In this document: positions 16,442-25,981 of the stretch, piece by piece | How the letters are laid out: each line of letters opens with the position of its first letter | Numbering within the stretch: position 1 is the first letter of the stretch | DNA from: Geodermatophilus marinus | Lineage (GTDB): Bacteria; Actinomycetota; Actinomycetes; Mycobacteriales; Geodermatophilaceae | Length of the DNA: 64,000 bases | NCBI RefSeq assembly: GCF_003428645.1 | Contig: NZ_QVQH01000016.1 | Coordinates: forward strand, 45,787-109,786 | Reading direction: 5' to 3' | Notes under the pieces: model-generated | What the model was told of the DNA's origin: nothing | The model's input: only the letters and a program-made list of their open reading frames with translations | Databases searched by the model: none | Position numbers and translations under genes: made by a program

Positions 16442-17066
16442 GTGAGGAACCTGCGCACCGTCCTCGGCATGACGACGCACCGCACGTCGGAGGACGACAC
16501 GGTCGGGATCGACGAGCTCGACCTGGGGCCCGGCTCCCGGCCGGCCGATCCCGCTCATCTCGCGGCCCTCGCCGAGGTCCTCGACGACACCCCGCCGGTG
16601 CTCGTCCTCGTCCACGGCGGCCGGCTCCGTCTGCTCGACGGCTTCATGCGCGTGGACGCCGCCCGCGCGCTGGGCCGGGCCACGGTGCGGGTCAGCGGGT
16701 GCGCTGCGACGATGCGTCCGCGGTGGAGCGGGCGGTCCGCACGAACGCCAACCACGGCCTGCCGATGTCCGGGCGCAGCGCCGGACGGCGGGGCTGCGGT
16801 TGCTCGCCCCCGCCCCGGACTGGTCGGACCGGAGGATCGCGTCGACCTGCGGAGTGGACCCGCGGACGGCCGGCGGTACCTGTCGGCGGAGCAACCCGAG
16901 TCTCGGCGTGGCACCGCGCGGCAACTGCTGCCGGACGCCCGGCGGCTGTCGGACCGGAGGTCGGTCGCCGTGCCGGGCTGTCGGGGGGCGCGGTCCGCCG
17001 GATCCGGGCCGGCACCGCGGCGGGGACGGCGGCGGGCGTGGCAGGGCCTGTGTCGACGCCGCCTGA
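16442..17066 (+). pseudogene. Frameshifted ParB-like/StrR-type regulator
   Basis: Three consecutive reading frames together resemble a StrR/NovG-type regulator with a ParB N-terminal fold. Frame one (16442-about 16705) holds VGIDELDLGPGSRP, the HLAALAEVLDDTPPVLVLVHGGRLRLLDG segment split by normal residues, and RVDAARALG. Frame two (about 16700-16770) continues AVERAVRTNANHGLPMS. Frame three (from about 16797) gives LLAPAPDWSDRRIASTCGVDPRTA, the helix-turn-helix part, also divided over the conserved spacing. The rest of each frame is out-of-phase, arginine-rich sequence. At least two shifts are needed, so this is a decayed gene. Confidence 0.65.
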
Positions 17067-17286
17067 ACCGACCTCCTGGCAACGGTGCTGGCGGCCCCGC
17101 TTCTCGATCCACGTGCTGGGCGGCTTGAGGGACGTGGTGGGTGGGCTCCGTGCGGCCGTCGGTCGGTTGACCGGCCGCACGGTGCGCAGCGCGAGCCGCT
17201 GCGCGGTCGTCCCGCCACCGCCCCCGAAGTGCCCCCCAACGAGGGGGCAGCGGGCGTGATCGTGCCCCTCAGCGCGGGCCGGGGAA

Positions 17287-17328
17287 CGGGAGAGGCCCTG
17301 GTCGGCGAACCGGCCAGGGCCTCTCCCG
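17287..17328 (-). terminator. Terminator of the tRNA-His gene
   Basis: A perfect 15-base inverted repeat (17287-17301 with 17314-17328) has a 12-base loop. It begins on the minus strand one base after the encoded CCA of tRNA-His. No other gene lies close, so it most likely ends the tRNA transcript. Confidence 0.8.
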
Positions 17329-17404
17329 TGGGGTGAGTGACGGGGCTCGAACCCGCGACACCCAGGATCACAACCTGGTGCTCTACCAGCTGAGCTACAC
17401 CCAC
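17329..17404 (-). tRNA. tRNA-His (anticodon GTG)
   Basis: The minus strand folds as a complete cloverleaf. Acceptor GTGGGTG pairs with CACTCAC with one G-U pair, the D arm contains AGCTCAGCTGGTAGAGC, and anticodon stem CCAGG/CCTGG carries loop TTGTGAT. The T arm is GCGGG-TTCGAGC-CCCGT. The discriminator is C73, diagnostic of histidine tRNA, and CCA is encoded. A G at 17405 can supply the extra G at position -1. Confidence 0.97.
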
Positions 17405-17453
17405 CGTGCGCCCCCACCGGGGTGGCGGCAACGGTACGACGATACCGGGCGGG

Positions 17454-18131
17454 TCAGCCCTCCGACGCGACCGGGGGTGCGGTGGCGCCCGCGCCTGCGT
17501 CCCCCGCGGCGAGCAGCTCGGCGAACGAGCCGGTCACCCGCTCGGCGGCGGCCTGCGCGTCGGCGCTCGACGGCCCCGGCCCGTCGGCGAACAGGGTCTG
17601 CCGGTAGTAGGCCAGCTCGCGCACCGACTCGATGATGTCGGTCAGCGCCCGGTGCGCCAGCCCCTTCGACGGCTGGGCGAAGTACACCCGGGGGAACCAC
17701 CGCCGGGCCAGCTCCTTGATCGAGGAGACGTCGATCATCCGGTAGTGCAGGTGGTCGTCGAGCTCCGGCATGTCCCGGGCCAGGAAGCCGCGGTCGGTGC
17801 CGATCGAGTTGCCGCACAGCGGGGCGGTCCGCCGCTCGGGCACGAACCGCCGCACGTAGGCCAGCAGCTGCTGCTCGGCCTCGGCCACGGTGAGGGTCGA
17901 GGCCCGTACCGCGTCGGTCAGCCCGGACTTGGCGTGCATCTCGGTGACGACGTCGGCCATGCCGTCGAGGTCGGCGTCGTCGGCGGAGATCACCAGGTCC
18001 AGGCCGGGGTCGAGGACGGTGAGCTCCGAGTCGGTGACGAGCACCGCCACCTCGATCAGCTTGTCCCGGGAGAGGTCCAGCCCGGTCATCTCGCAGTCGA
18101 TCCAGACCAGGTGCCCTGCGCTGTCCGCCAC
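17454..18131 (-). CDS. orn: Oligoribonuclease
   Basis: Orn is a DEDD-family 3'-5' exoribonuclease that removes two- to five-base RNA fragments and linear pGpG. The 225-residue protein shows the exonuclease motifs [12 protein letters not shown] (first Asp/Glu pair), [11 protein letters not shown] (second Asp) and the His-Asp motif [13 protein letters not shown]. The GTG at 18131 ([10 protein letters not shown]) matches the usual Orn start. The frame stays open 26 codons further upstream without coding character. pGpG is the end product of EAL enzymes, so this gene completes the pathway of the GGDEF-EAL proteins in the window. Confidence 0.95.
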   Translation of the reverse strand: MADSAGHLVWIDCEMTGLDLSRDKLIEVAVLVTDSELTVLDPGLDLVISADDADLDGMADVVTEMHAKSGLTDAVRASTLTVAEAEQQLLAYVRRFVPERRTAPLCGNSIGTDRGFLARDMPELDDHLHYRMIDVSSIKELARRWFPRVYFAQPSKGLAHRALTDIIESVRELAYYRQTLFADGPGPSSADAQAAAERVTGSFAELLAAGDAGAGATAPPVASEG

Positions 18132-18280
18132 GGGGGAGGACCCTACGTCCCTGCAGCCCCGGCCGCCCCGCCGGTGCACCACGTACCGCACGCGGCGCGC
18201 GCGTGCCACTCGGGACCCGTGATCGGGGCGGACCCGCCGCTAGGCTCCCGCGGACCGACCCCGAGACCAGGAGTCCCGCC

Positions 18281-19495
18281 GTGCCCGCTGCCGCCCCCGA
18301 CGCGACCGACCGCGCGGCGCCCCCGGCGCCCGGGTCGCTGACCGCCGCGCTGCGCCGGCCGGGGGCGGCGGTGCGCTGGGCCCGGGCCGCCTACGGGGCG
18401 CCCGGGCGGCCCGGCCGGCCGACCACCCCGGAGGAGCTGCGCTGGCTCTACACCGCGTGGCTGGGTGCCTTCCTGCTCAAGATGCTCGGGTCGTCCTGGG
18501 ACGTGTCGTGGCACTTCCGCTGGCTGCGCGACGACCTGGCCCCGCCGCACCTGCTGAACACCGCCGGTACCGCCGTCGTGGTCGCCCTCGTCGTCGTGCA
18601 CAGCCACACCGGGCTGGGGGTCGACCGCCGGGCGCTGCGGCTCATGCAGTGGGGCACCGCCACCTTCCTCGTCGCCGTCCCGGTCGACATCGTCAACCAC
18701 CGCATCAACGGCCTGGACATCACCAGCTGGAGCCCCAGCCACGCCCTCCTCTACCTCGGGACGGCGATCATGCTCGCCGGCGCGATCCGCGGCTGGTGGC
18801 TCTACGCCGCGCCCGGGCGGCTGCGCGACCTGGTGCACGCCGGGCTGTGGCTGTTCTTCGTCGAGAACGTGCTCTTCCCGAACCAGCACCAGGAGTACGG
18901 CGTCCTGTCGCTGCAGGCCTACGAGGCCGGCCGGACGACGGCCGAGCCGCAGCTGCTGGACTTCGCCGTCGCCCAGGGGCAGACCCCGACGACCTTCATG
19001 CTGCCGGTGCCCGACTGGGTGCACCCCGCCTGGCTGCTCTGCGCGGGCGTGCTCTCCCTGGTGGTGGCCCGGCGCGTGGTCGGGCTGCGCTGGACGGCGA
19101 CGACCCTGGCCGCCGCCTACCTCGGCTACCGCGGCCTCATGTGGCTGGGCCTGGTCGGCCTGGACTTCCCGCCGTCCGTGCTGCCGCTGGTGCTGCTCGT
19201 CGGCGCTCTCGGCGTGGACACCGCGGTCACCCTGCGGACGCCGGGCTGGCTGGCCGGCCCGCTCGTCGCCGCCGCGGTCTACGGCGCCGGTGCGGTGCAG
19301 TCGGCCCTCGGCCTGCTGCCGCCGTGGGACTGGGGCCGGCCGGCGGTCCTCGGCACCGGCGTGGCCTTCGCCGCGCTGTGGGCCGTCGTCGACGCGGTCG
19401 CGGGCAGCTCCTGGCTCGCGGCGTGGGCCCGCCCGGTGGAGCCCGGCCGCGGTACCCCGGCCGGCGTGACGCCCGAGGGCGCGCCGACCCGCTGA
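18281..19495 (+). CDS. Large integral membrane protein of unknown function
   Basis: From GTG 18281 (AGGAG at 18269-18273) it encodes 404 residues with about nine to ten hydrophobic segments. The first is at about residue 60 after a proline/alanine-rich start. Charged loops include SSWDVSWHFRWLRDDLAPPH and VNHRINGLDITSWSPSH. Histidine/tryptophan-rich loops of this kind occur in membrane enzymes, but I do not recognise the family. It is monocistronic, followed by a 138-base gap. Confidence 0.75.
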   Translation: MPAAAPDATDRAAPPAPGSLTAALRRPGAAVRWARAAYGAPGRPGRPTTPEELRWLYTAWLGAFLLKMLGSSWDVSWHFRWLRDDLAPPHLLNTAGTAVVVALVVVHSHTGLGVDRRALRLMQWGTATFLVAVPVDIVNHRINGLDITSWSPSHALLYLGTAIMLAGAIRGWWLYAAPGRLRDLVHAGLWLFFVENVLFPNQHQEYGVLSLQAYEAGRTTAEPQLLDFAVAQGQTPTTFMLPVPDWVHPAWLLCAGVLSLVVARRVVGLRWTATTLAAAYLGYRGLMWLGLVGLDFPPSVLPLVLLVGALGVDTAVTLRTPGWLAGPLVAAAVYGAGAVQSALGLLPPWDWGRPAVLGTGVAFAALWAVVDAVAGSSWLAAWARPVEPGRGTPAGVTPEGAPTR

Positions 19496-19633
19496 GGGTC
19501 CGCACCCGCGCCGTCACATGACGTAACGTCGGGCCCGACTCCGCCGACCGTCGCGGCCCGCTCGGCCCACCGCGGTCCCGCCGCACCGGCCAGGCCCGTG
19601 CCGCCCGCCCCCTAGACCCACCCGGAGGACGAC

Positions 19634-21568
19634 GTGCTGGCCCTGACCCCTGCGCCGCTGCAGACGGCGGGGGAGCGCGCGCTGTTCGCGGAGCTCGCCC
19701 GCTGGGACACCGGAGGGGCCGTCCGCGGCGCCGTCGTGGCCTCCATCCCGGTGGTCGACGGCCCCATGGAACGGCGGCTGTCGGACGCGGTGCTGTTCGT
19801 GCCGGAGGGCGTCGCCGTCGTCCGGGTCGTGGAGGTGGTGCGCCAGCGGGGCGTGGTCACCGCCCTGCCCGACGGCGCCTGGACGATCGGTGCCGGAGCA
19901 GGTCCCGGTGACGTCCTGCAGCTCTCCGGTGGCGGGTCGACCCCGCTGGACGGGCTGATGCGCGCCGGGATGGACGCCGCCGTCCGGCTCCGCCGGGCCG
20001 GGCTCGAGCCGGGCCGGATCGCGCGGCTGACCGTGCTCGTCGGCGAGATCACCGGACTGCACCCCGCCGACGGCGACCTCGGCGAGGGGGACCAGGTCGC
20101 GCTGCTCGACCCCCGCTCCCTGCTGCTCGGCATCGCCCGGTCGGGCCGGTACGCCGGTGTGGACAACCCCCGGCTGTGGACCACCGCCGACGTCCGCGCC
20201 GCGCTGGAGGCCCTGGGCCTGGCCGGCCGCGTGCCGACGGTGCAGGAGCTCAACGGCGAGGGCTTCCCGTACTCGCCCTACGTGCTGCGCACCCCCGACC
20301 TGCTGGCCCCGGCCGCGATGGCGGCCAGCCGTCCGGCGGCCCCCGGCGAGGACCCCGGCGGCGCGGTGCCCCCCGCCGTCGCGGTCGCCCCGCCGGTGCC
20401 CCCCGCCGTCGCGGTCGCCCCGCCGGTGGCGCCCGTGCCGTCCCCGGGCGCCTGGACCCCGGCCCGCCCGGCGCCGGCCGGGTGGGGGACCCCGCAGCAG
20501 CCGCACTCCCCGCTGCCGCAGCAGCCCGGCCCGGCCTGGCCGGCGCCCGCCGGCCGCCCGCTGGTCGACCCGGCCGCCGCTGCAGCGGTCGCGGCCGCCG
20601 CGATCCGGGCCGACGAGGAGGCCGCCGCGCGCGCCGCCGCGGCACCGGTCACCCCGGCGCCCGTGCTCCCGCCGGCGCCGGCCGCCCGCGACACCCTCGT
20701 CGGACCGACCGTGGGGGTGACCCCCGAGGAGACCGGTGGCATCGGGGGTCTGTTCGCCGGCGGCGAGCGCGACACCGACCAGGACGACGTCCCGCCGCCC
20801 GCTCCCGTCGGGCCGGTGCCGTTCGAGCCGGTGCCCGTCGAGCCCGCGCCGCCCGGCGTCGGGTCGCCGGTGGCGTCCGCGCCCCCCGCGCACCACGGCG
20901 GGGCGCTGGTCGGCCGCCGGCCGCGCCCGGCCCGGCGCACGGCGGTGCTGCTCGCCGCGGCCCTGGCGCTGGTGGCCGTCCTCGGCGCCGGGGGAGCGCT
21001 CCTGCTCTCCGGTGGGGACGACGACGTCGCCGCGGCGCGCGGCGGCACCACCACCTCGGCGGCCACCGGGGCGCCCGAGCCGGTCGTCGACACCGGCCCG
21101 CGGCCCGGGGACCGCGAGGTGGTCGACGGGCTGACCCTCGTCACCCGCGAGGTCCAGGTCGCCGACACCTGCGTCGGCAACTCCTACGGGGCGGTGGCGG
21201 AGTTCTTCGCGAGCAGCGACTGTGCCGGGCTGGCGCGGGCCCTGTGGTCCACCGAGGTCGGCGGCCGGCCGGTCGTCGTCTCGGTCTCCGCCGTCGACAT
21301 GGGCGACGCGGCGTCCGCCCGGGCGCTGCGCGCGCTCACCGACCAGAGCGGGACCGGCAACGTCAGCGACCTGCTGCGCGAGGGCGTCCGCTACGAGGGC
21401 GGGCCGGAGGCGCTGTCGAGGGCCGAGTACGCCTCGGCGGTCTCCGGCGCCACGGTGACGATCGTGGAGACCTCCTGGGTGGACCCCGCGCGGGCCGGCA
21501 GCACCGCCGACCTCGACGTGGTGGCCGGCACGAGCCTGGTGCTGCCCATGCCCGACCCCGGGGCCTGA
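19634..21568 (+). CDS. Single-pass membrane protein with proline-rich middle and possible NERD-like N-terminus
   Basis: This 644-residue protein starts at GTG 19634 after GGAGG at 19622-19626. Residues 1-215 form a folded domain whose ERALFAELARWD and SDAVLFVPEGVAVVRVVEV resemble the strand pattern of nuclease-related (NERD) domains, without the catalytic lysine. The resemblance is weak. Residues 225-440 are Pro/Ala-rich and include an exact tandem duplication. One membrane helix follows at about 445-470. The last 170 residues appear extracytoplasmic, with two cysteines that may pair. The function is unknown. Confidence 0.7.
   Translation: MLALTPAPLQTAGERALFAELARWDTGGAVRGAVVASIPVVDGPMERRLSDAVLFVPEGVAVVRVVEVVRQRGVVTALPDGAWTIGAGAGPGDVLQLSGGGSTPLDGLMRAGMDAAVRLRRAGLEPGRIARLTVLVGEITGLHPADGDLGEGDQVALLDPRSLLLGIARSGRYAGVDNPRLWTTADVRAALEALGLAGRVPTVQELNGEGFPYSPYVLRTPDLLAPAAMAASRPAAPGEDPGGAVPPAVAVAPPVPPAVAVAPPVAPVPSPGAWTPARPAPAGWGTPQQPHSPLPQQPGPAWPAPAGRPLVDPAAAAAVAAAAIRADEEAAARAAAAPVTPAPVLPPAPAARDTLVGPTVGVTPEETGGIGGLFAGGERDTDQDDVPPPAPVGPVPFEPVPVEPAPPGVGSPVASAPPAHHGGALVGRRPRPARRTAVLLAAALALVAVLGAGGALLLSGGDDDVAAARGGTTTSAATGAPEPVVDTGPRPGDREVVDGLTLVTREVQVADTCVGNSYGAVAEFFASSDCAGLARALWSTEVGGRPVVVSVSAVDMGDAASARALRALTDQSGTGNVSDLLREGVRYEGGPEALSRAEYASAVSGATVTIVETSWVDPARAGSTADLDVVAGTSLVLPMPDPGA
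20366..20425 (+). repeat. Exact 30-base tandem duplication inside a coding region
   Basis: Two identical 30-base units (20366-20395 and 20396-20425) encode a repeated VPPAVAVAPP segment in the proline-rich linker of the preceding membrane protein. The reading frame is preserved. Such in-frame slippage is common in low-complexity linkers. Confidence 0.9.
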
Positions 21569-21582
21569 CCCTCCCGGGGCAC

Positions 21583-21631
21583 AGGAAGCTCTTCCCACGT
21601 CCACGGGCCCGTGACGCGGGCAGAGCTTCCT
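21583..21631. terminator. Bidirectional terminator hairpin
   Basis: AGGAAGCTCT at 21583-21592 pairs with AGAGCTTCCT at 21622-21631. A smaller GC-rich inverted repeat lies in the loop. It lies between the convergent membrane-protein gene and the TetR gene. Confidence 0.6.
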
Positions 21632-21674
21632 CTTCCTCGGGGGCCGCGGACGCCGTGGGAGCCCCGGGGCGTGA

Positions 21675-22289
21675 TCAGGGGCGGGGGGACGGCGCGGTCG
21701 CGGCGGACTCCGCCATCGCGGTCAGCAGCGCGCCCAGCGCCTCCCGCGGCAGCCGCCCGGCGGTGTGCGGCGTGGAGTTGACCAGCCCGAAGAGGGCGTG
21801 CGCGCGGGCGCGGCAGGCCGCGGCGTCCTCCCCGGGGTGCAGCCGGGCCAGCACCGCCACCCACACCTCGACGTAGCGGCGCTGCAGCCGCCGCACCCGG
21901 GCCGAGTCGTCGGGGGTCAGCGAGCCCAGGTCCCGGTCGTGCACCGTGATGAGCGCCGGGTTGTCGACGGCGAAGTCGACCTGGAAGGCGATCAGCGAGC
22001 GCAGCTGCTCGGCCGGGTCCGCGCCGGCCGCGGCGACCCGCTCGGCCCCGCCGGCCAGCAGCCGCTCGCTGATCCGCAGCAGCATCTCGGCGAGCATCGC
22101 GTCCTTGCTCGCGAAGTGCCGGTAGATGGCGGGGCCGGTCACGCCCACGGCCGCGCCGACGTCGTCGACCCCGACCGCGCGGGCCCCGCGCTCGGCGAAG
22201 AGCCGGGCCGCCGCGCGCAGGATCTGCTCCCGCCGCGAGGGGCGCGCGGCGTCGACCGCCAGCGCGGTGTCGGTGCCTGCGTCGCCCAC
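21675..22289 (-). CDS. TetR-family repressor of the adjacent acyl-CoA operon
   Basis: This 204-residue regulator has an N-terminal TetR helix-turn-helix (RREQILRAAARLFAERG, then VGVTGPAIYRHFASKDAM, residues 16-65). The ligand domain is of the AcdR/KstR2-like size. The GTG start at 22289 lies next to the palindromic operator, and the gene is divergent from the carboxylase operon. This is the classic arrangement for autoregulation plus control of the neighbours. The inducer is probably an acyl-CoA of the leucine pathway (inference). Confidence 0.88.
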   Translation of the reverse strand: MGDAGTDTALAVDAARPSRREQILRAAARLFAERGARAVGVDDVGAAVGVTGPAIYRHFASKDAMLAEMLLRISERLLAGGAERVAAAGADPAEQLRSLIAFQVDFAVDNPALITVHDRDLGSLTPDDSARVRRLQRRYVEVWVAVLARLHPGEDAAACRARAHALFGLVNSTPHTAGRLPREALGALLTAMAESAATAPSPRP

Positions 22290-22296
22290 GGCCGCA

Positions 22297-22352
22297 GATG
22301 TTAACCGTTCCTCACGCGATGCTGGCCACCACGGTGAACCGTGGTTAACATC
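22297..22352. promoter_or_regulatory. Paired GTTAAC operators between tetR and accD1
   Basis: GATGTTAACC (22297-22306) and its exact reverse complement (22343-22352) bracket this intergenic region. Each contains a GTTAAC palindrome, 44 bases apart centre to centre. A related direct motif, GTTAACCGT and GTGAACCGT, occurs at 22300 and 22334. The right site lies only a few bases before the likely carboxylase start, so a bound TetR dimer would block transcription. It is the probable operator of the divergent TetR gene. Confidence 0.65.
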
Positions 22353-22358
22353 GGCGAC

Positions 22359-23972
22359 GTGGACGCTCCCGCCCTGGCCCTCCCCGCACCCGCGGACGCC
22401 GAGGCCGCCGCCCGCAACGCCGCGGCCCACACCGCCCTCGTGGCCGACCTCTCCGAGCAGCTGCGCCGCGTCGCCGAGGGCGGCGGCGAGCGGGCCCGGA
22501 CGCGGCACACCGAGCGCGGCAAGCTGCTGCCGCGGGAGCGGGTCGACGCGCTGCTGGACCCCGGCAGCCCCTTCCTCGAGCTCTCGCCGCTGGCCGCGCA
22601 CGGCCTCTACGGCGGGGAGGCCCCGGCCGCGGGGATCATCACCGGCGTCGGCCGGGTCGCCGGCCGGGAGTGCGTGGTGGTCGCCAACGACGCCACCGTC
22701 AAGGGCGGCACCTACTACCCGATGACGGTGAAGAAGCACCTGCGCGCCCAGGAGGTGGCGCTGCACAACCGGCTGCCCTGCGTCTACCTCGTCGACTCCG
22801 GCGGGGCGTTCCTGCCCCTGCAGGAGGAGGTGTTCCCCGACCGCGAGCACTTCGGCCGGATCTTCTACAACCAGGCCACGATGTCGGAGGCGGGCATCCC
22901 GCAGATCGCCGCCGTCCTGGGGTCGTGCACCGCCGGCGGGGCGTACGTGCCGGCGATGAGCGACGAGGCGGTCATCGTCCGCGAGCAGGGCACGATCTTC
23001 CTCGGCGGCCCGCCGCTGGTGAAGGCGGCCACCGGCGAGGAGGTCACCGCCGAGGAGCTCGGCGGCGGCGACCTGCACAGCCGGGTCAGCGGGGTCACCG
23101 ACCACCTGGCCGAGGACGACGCGCACGCCCTGCAGCTGGTCCGCCAGATCGTCGGGACCCTGGGCCCGCGCGCGCCCCGGCCGTGGGACGTCGAGCCGGC
23201 CGAGGACCCGCTGTTCCCGTCGGAGTCGCTCTACGAGGTGGTGCCGCCGGACCCGCGCACCCCCTACGACGTGCGCGAGGTCATCGCCCGGCTGGTCGAC
23301 GGTTCCCGGTTCGCCGAGTTCAAGCCCCTCTACGGGCAGACGCTGGTCACCGGCTTCGCCCGGCTGCACGGCCACCCGGTCGGCATCATCGCCAACAACG
23401 GGGTGCTGTTCGGGGAGTCGGCGCTCAAGGGCGCCCACTTCATCGAGCTCTGCGACCGCCGCAGCACCCCGCTGCTGTTCCTGCAGAACATCTCCGGGTT
23501 CATGGTGGGCCGCGACTACGAGGCCGGCGGCATCGCCAAGCACGGCGCCAAGATGGTGACGGCGGTGGCCTGCGCCCGGGTACCCAAGCTGACCGTGGTG
23601 ATCGGTGGCTCGTTCGGTGCGGGCAACTACTCGATGTGCGGCCGGGCCTACTCGCCCCGGTTCCTGTTCACCTGGCCCAACGCGCGCATTTCGGTGATGG
23701 GCGGCGAGCAGGCCGCCAGCGTGCTCGCCCAGGTCCGCCGCGACGGGATCGAGGCCCGCGGCGAGCAGTGGCCGGCCGAGGAGGAGGAAGCCTTCAAGGC
23801 CCCGATCCGCGCGCAGTACGAGGAGCAGGGCCACCCGTACCACGCCACCGCCCGCCTGTGGGACGACGGCGTCATCGACCCCGCCCAGACCCGCACCGTG
23901 CTCGGGCTGGCCCTCTCGGCGTGCGCCAACGCGCCGCTGGGCGAGCTCGGCTACGGCGTCTTCCGGATGTGA
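22359..23972 (+). CDS. accD1: Methylcrotonyl-CoA carboxylase carboxyltransferase subunit
   Basis: This is the carboxyltransferase beta subunit of a biotin-dependent acyl-CoA carboxylase, about 537 residues. It shows the crotonase-like halves with [19 protein letters not shown], the oxyanion-hole glycines in [16 protein letters not shown] and, in the second half, [16 protein letters not shown]. These match the methylcrotonyl type more than the propionyl type. An alternative GTG start at 22341 lies inside the operator. The order carboxyltransferase, biotin carboxylase, acyl-CoA dehydrogenase equals accD1-accA1-fadE19 of Mycobacterium tuberculosis, a leucine-catabolic operon. Confidence 0.9.
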   Translation: MDAPALALPAPADAEAAARNAAAHTALVADLSEQLRRVAEGGGERARTRHTERGKLLPRERVDALLDPGSPFLELSPLAAHGLYGGEAPAAGIITGVGRVAGRECVVVANDATVKGGTYYPMTVKKHLRAQEVALHNRLPCVYLVDSGGAFLPLQEEVFPDREHFGRIFYNQATMSEAGIPQIAAVLGSCTAGGAYVPAMSDEAVIVREQGTIFLGGPPLVKAATGEEVTAEELGGGDLHSRVSGVTDHLAEDDAHALQLVRQIVGTLGPRAPRPWDVEPAEDPLFPSESLYEVVPPDPRTPYDVREVIARLVDGSRFAEFKPLYGQTLVTGFARLHGHPVGIIANNGVLFGESALKGAHFIELCDRRSTPLLFLQNISGFMVGRDYEAGGIAKHGAKMVTAVACARVPKLTVVIGGSFGAGNYSMCGRAYSPRFLFTWPNARISVMGGEQAASVLAQVRRDGIEARGEQWPAEEEEAFKAPIRAQYEEQGHPYHATARLWDDGVIDPAQTRTVLGLALSACANAPLGELGYGVFRM

Positions 23973-23980
23973 GGCAGACC

Positions 23981-25975
23981 GTGTTCGACACCGTCCTGGT
24001 CGCCAACCGCGGCGAGATCGCCGTCCGGGTCATCCGGACGCTGCGCCGCATGGGCATCCGCTCGGTCGCCGTGCACAGCGCGGCCGACGCCGGTGCGCTG
24101 CACACCCGCGTGGCCGACGTGGCCGTGCCGATCGGCCCGGCGCCGGCCGCGCAGAGCTACCTGTCGGTCGAGCGCGTGCTCGACGCCGCCGCCCGCACCG
24201 GCGCCCAGGCGGTGCACCCCGGCTACGGCTTCCTGTCGGAGAACGTCGAGTTCGCCCGGGCCTGCGAGAAGGCCGGCATCGTCTTCATCGGCCCGCCGGT
24301 CGCCGCGATCGAGGCGATGGGGGACAAGATCCGGGCCAAGCGGACCGTGATGGCCGCCGGGGTGCCCGTCGTCCCGGGTCGGACCGAGCCCGGCATGGAC
24401 GACGACACCGTGGCCGCCGCCGCCGTCGAGGCCGGGTTCCCGGTGCTGCTCAAGCCGAGCGCGGGCGGCGGCGGCAAGGGCATGCGGGTGGTGCGGTCGC
24501 AGGCCGAGCTCGCCGACGCGATCGCCGCAGCCCGCCGCGAGGCCCGCGGCTCCTTCGGCGACGACACGCTGCTCGTCGAGCGCTACATCGGCTCGGCCCG
24601 GCACATCGAGGTGCAGGTGCTCGGCGACGCCCACGGCGGCGTCGTCCACCTCGGCGAGCGGGAGTGCAGCCTGCAGCGCCGGCACCAGAAGGTGATCGAG
24701 GAGGCGCCGTCCCCGCTGCTCGACGATGCGCAGCGCGCGCGGATGGGCGCCGCCGCCGTCGAGGCCGCCCGCGCCGTCGGCTACACCGGCGCCGGCACCG
24801 TGGAGTTCATCGTCGACGCGGACTCCCCGGGTGACTTCTTCTTCCTGGAGATGAACACCCGGCTGCAGGTCGAGCACCCGGTCACCGAGATGGTGACCGG
24901 CCTGGACCTGGTCGAGCTGCAGGTGCGGGTCGCGGCCGGCGAGCCGCTGCCGTTCGGGCAGGACGACGTCGTCCTCGACGGGCACGCGATCGAGGCCCGG
25001 CTCTACGCCGAGGACCCCGCCCGCGGGTTCCTCCCGCAGACCGGCACCGTGCTCGGCCTGGTCGACCCCGCCGGCCCCGGCGTCCGCCTGGACACCTCGC
25101 TGGCCGTCGGCTCGGTCGTCGGCACCGACTACGACCCGATGCTGGCCAAGGTCATCGCGCACGGCCCCGACCGGGAGACCGCGCGCGCCCGGCTGGTCGG
25201 CGCGCTCGGGCACACCGCCGTCCTGGGCGTGCCGACCAACGCCGTTTTCCTCCGGGCGCTGCTCACCGACCCCGACGTGGTCGCCGGGCGGCTGGACACC
25301 GGGCTGATCGAGCGGCGCGGCGAGGCGCTGACCGCCGCCGAGCCGCCGGGGGAGGCCGAGTTCGCCGCCGCGGCGCTGGCGCTGCAGCTGGAGGGCGAGC
25401 CGGCCGGCCCGGTCGTCGACCGGTGGGACGTGCCCGACGGCTGGCGGCTGGGCGAGCCGGCCTGGGCGCTGCGGCGGCTGCAGGCCGCCGGCGGCGACCC
25501 GGTCCCCGTCCGGGTGCGCGGCCTGGCGGGCGACGCGCAGGTCCGCGTGGGGGACGGCGCGCCCCGGGCGGCCGCCGCGGTGCGCGACGGGGACGGGCTG
25601 CGGGTCACCCTCGACGGGGTCACCCGGCGGTACGCCGTCGTCCACGCCGGGGGCGAGGTGTGGCTGGCCGCCGACGGGCGGGTCGCCGCGTTCCGCGAGC
25701 ACGAGCGGCTGCACTCGGCGGTCGAGGGGGCCGGGGGCGACGGCGTCGTCACGGCGCCGATGCCCGGGACGGTGACCGTCGTCCGGGCGGCGGTGGGCGA
25801 CCAGGTCGAGGCGGGGACCCCGCTGCTGGTCGTGGAGGCGATGAAGATGGAGCACGTGCTGACCGCCCCCGTCGCGGGGACGGTCACCGAGCTCGGCGTG
25901 ACGGCCGGCCACCAGGTCCGGCTCGACGAGCGGGTGGCCGTGGTGACCCCACCGGCCGCCGACGAGGGGAAGTGA
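23981..25975 (+). CDS. accA1: Methylcrotonyl-CoA carboxylase biotinylated alpha subunit
   Basis: This 664-residue subunit fuses biotin carboxylase and biotin carrier. Biotin carboxylase covers about residues 1-450, with [14 protein letters not shown], the glycine-rich ATP loop [12 protein letters not shown] and [15 protein letters not shown] middle linker domain follows, then a C-terminal biotinyl domain with the modified lysine in EAMKMEH. The chosen GTG at 23981 gives the usual [11 protein letters not shown] start. A GTG at 23969 overlapping the previous stop is also possible. It pairs with the AccD1-like subunit upstream to carboxylate 3-methylcrotonyl-CoA. Confidence 0.93.
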   Translation: MFDTVLVANRGEIAVRVIRTLRRMGIRSVAVHSAADAGALHTRVADVAVPIGPAPAAQSYLSVERVLDAAARTGAQAVHPGYGFLSENVEFARACEKAGIVFIGPPVAAIEAMGDKIRAKRTVMAAGVPVVPGRTEPGMDDDTVAAAAVEAGFPVLLKPSAGGGGKGMRVVRSQAELADAIAAARREARGSFGDDTLLVERYIGSARHIEVQVLGDAHGGVVHLGERECSLQRRHQKVIEEAPSPLLDDAQRARMGAAAVEAARAVGYTGAGTVEFIVDADSPGDFFFLEMNTRLQVEHPVTEMVTGLDLVELQVRVAAGEPLPFGQDDVVLDGHAIEARLYAEDPARGFLPQTGTVLGLVDPAGPGVRLDTSLAVGSVVGTDYDPMLAKVIAHGPDRETARARLVGALGHTAVLGVPTNAVFLRALLTDPDVVAGRLDTGLIERRGEALTAAEPPGEAEFAAAALALQLEGEPAGPVVDRWDVPDGWRLGEPAWALRRLQAAGGDPVPVRVRGLAGDAQVRVGDGAPRAAAAVRDGDGLRVTLDGVTRRYAVVHAGGEVWLAADGRVAAFREHERLHSAVEGAGGDGVVTAPMPGTVTVVRAAVGDQVEAGTPLLVVEAMKMEHVLTAPVAGTVTELGVTAGHQVRLDERVAVVTPPAADEGK

Positions 25976-25981
25976 CGAGAC

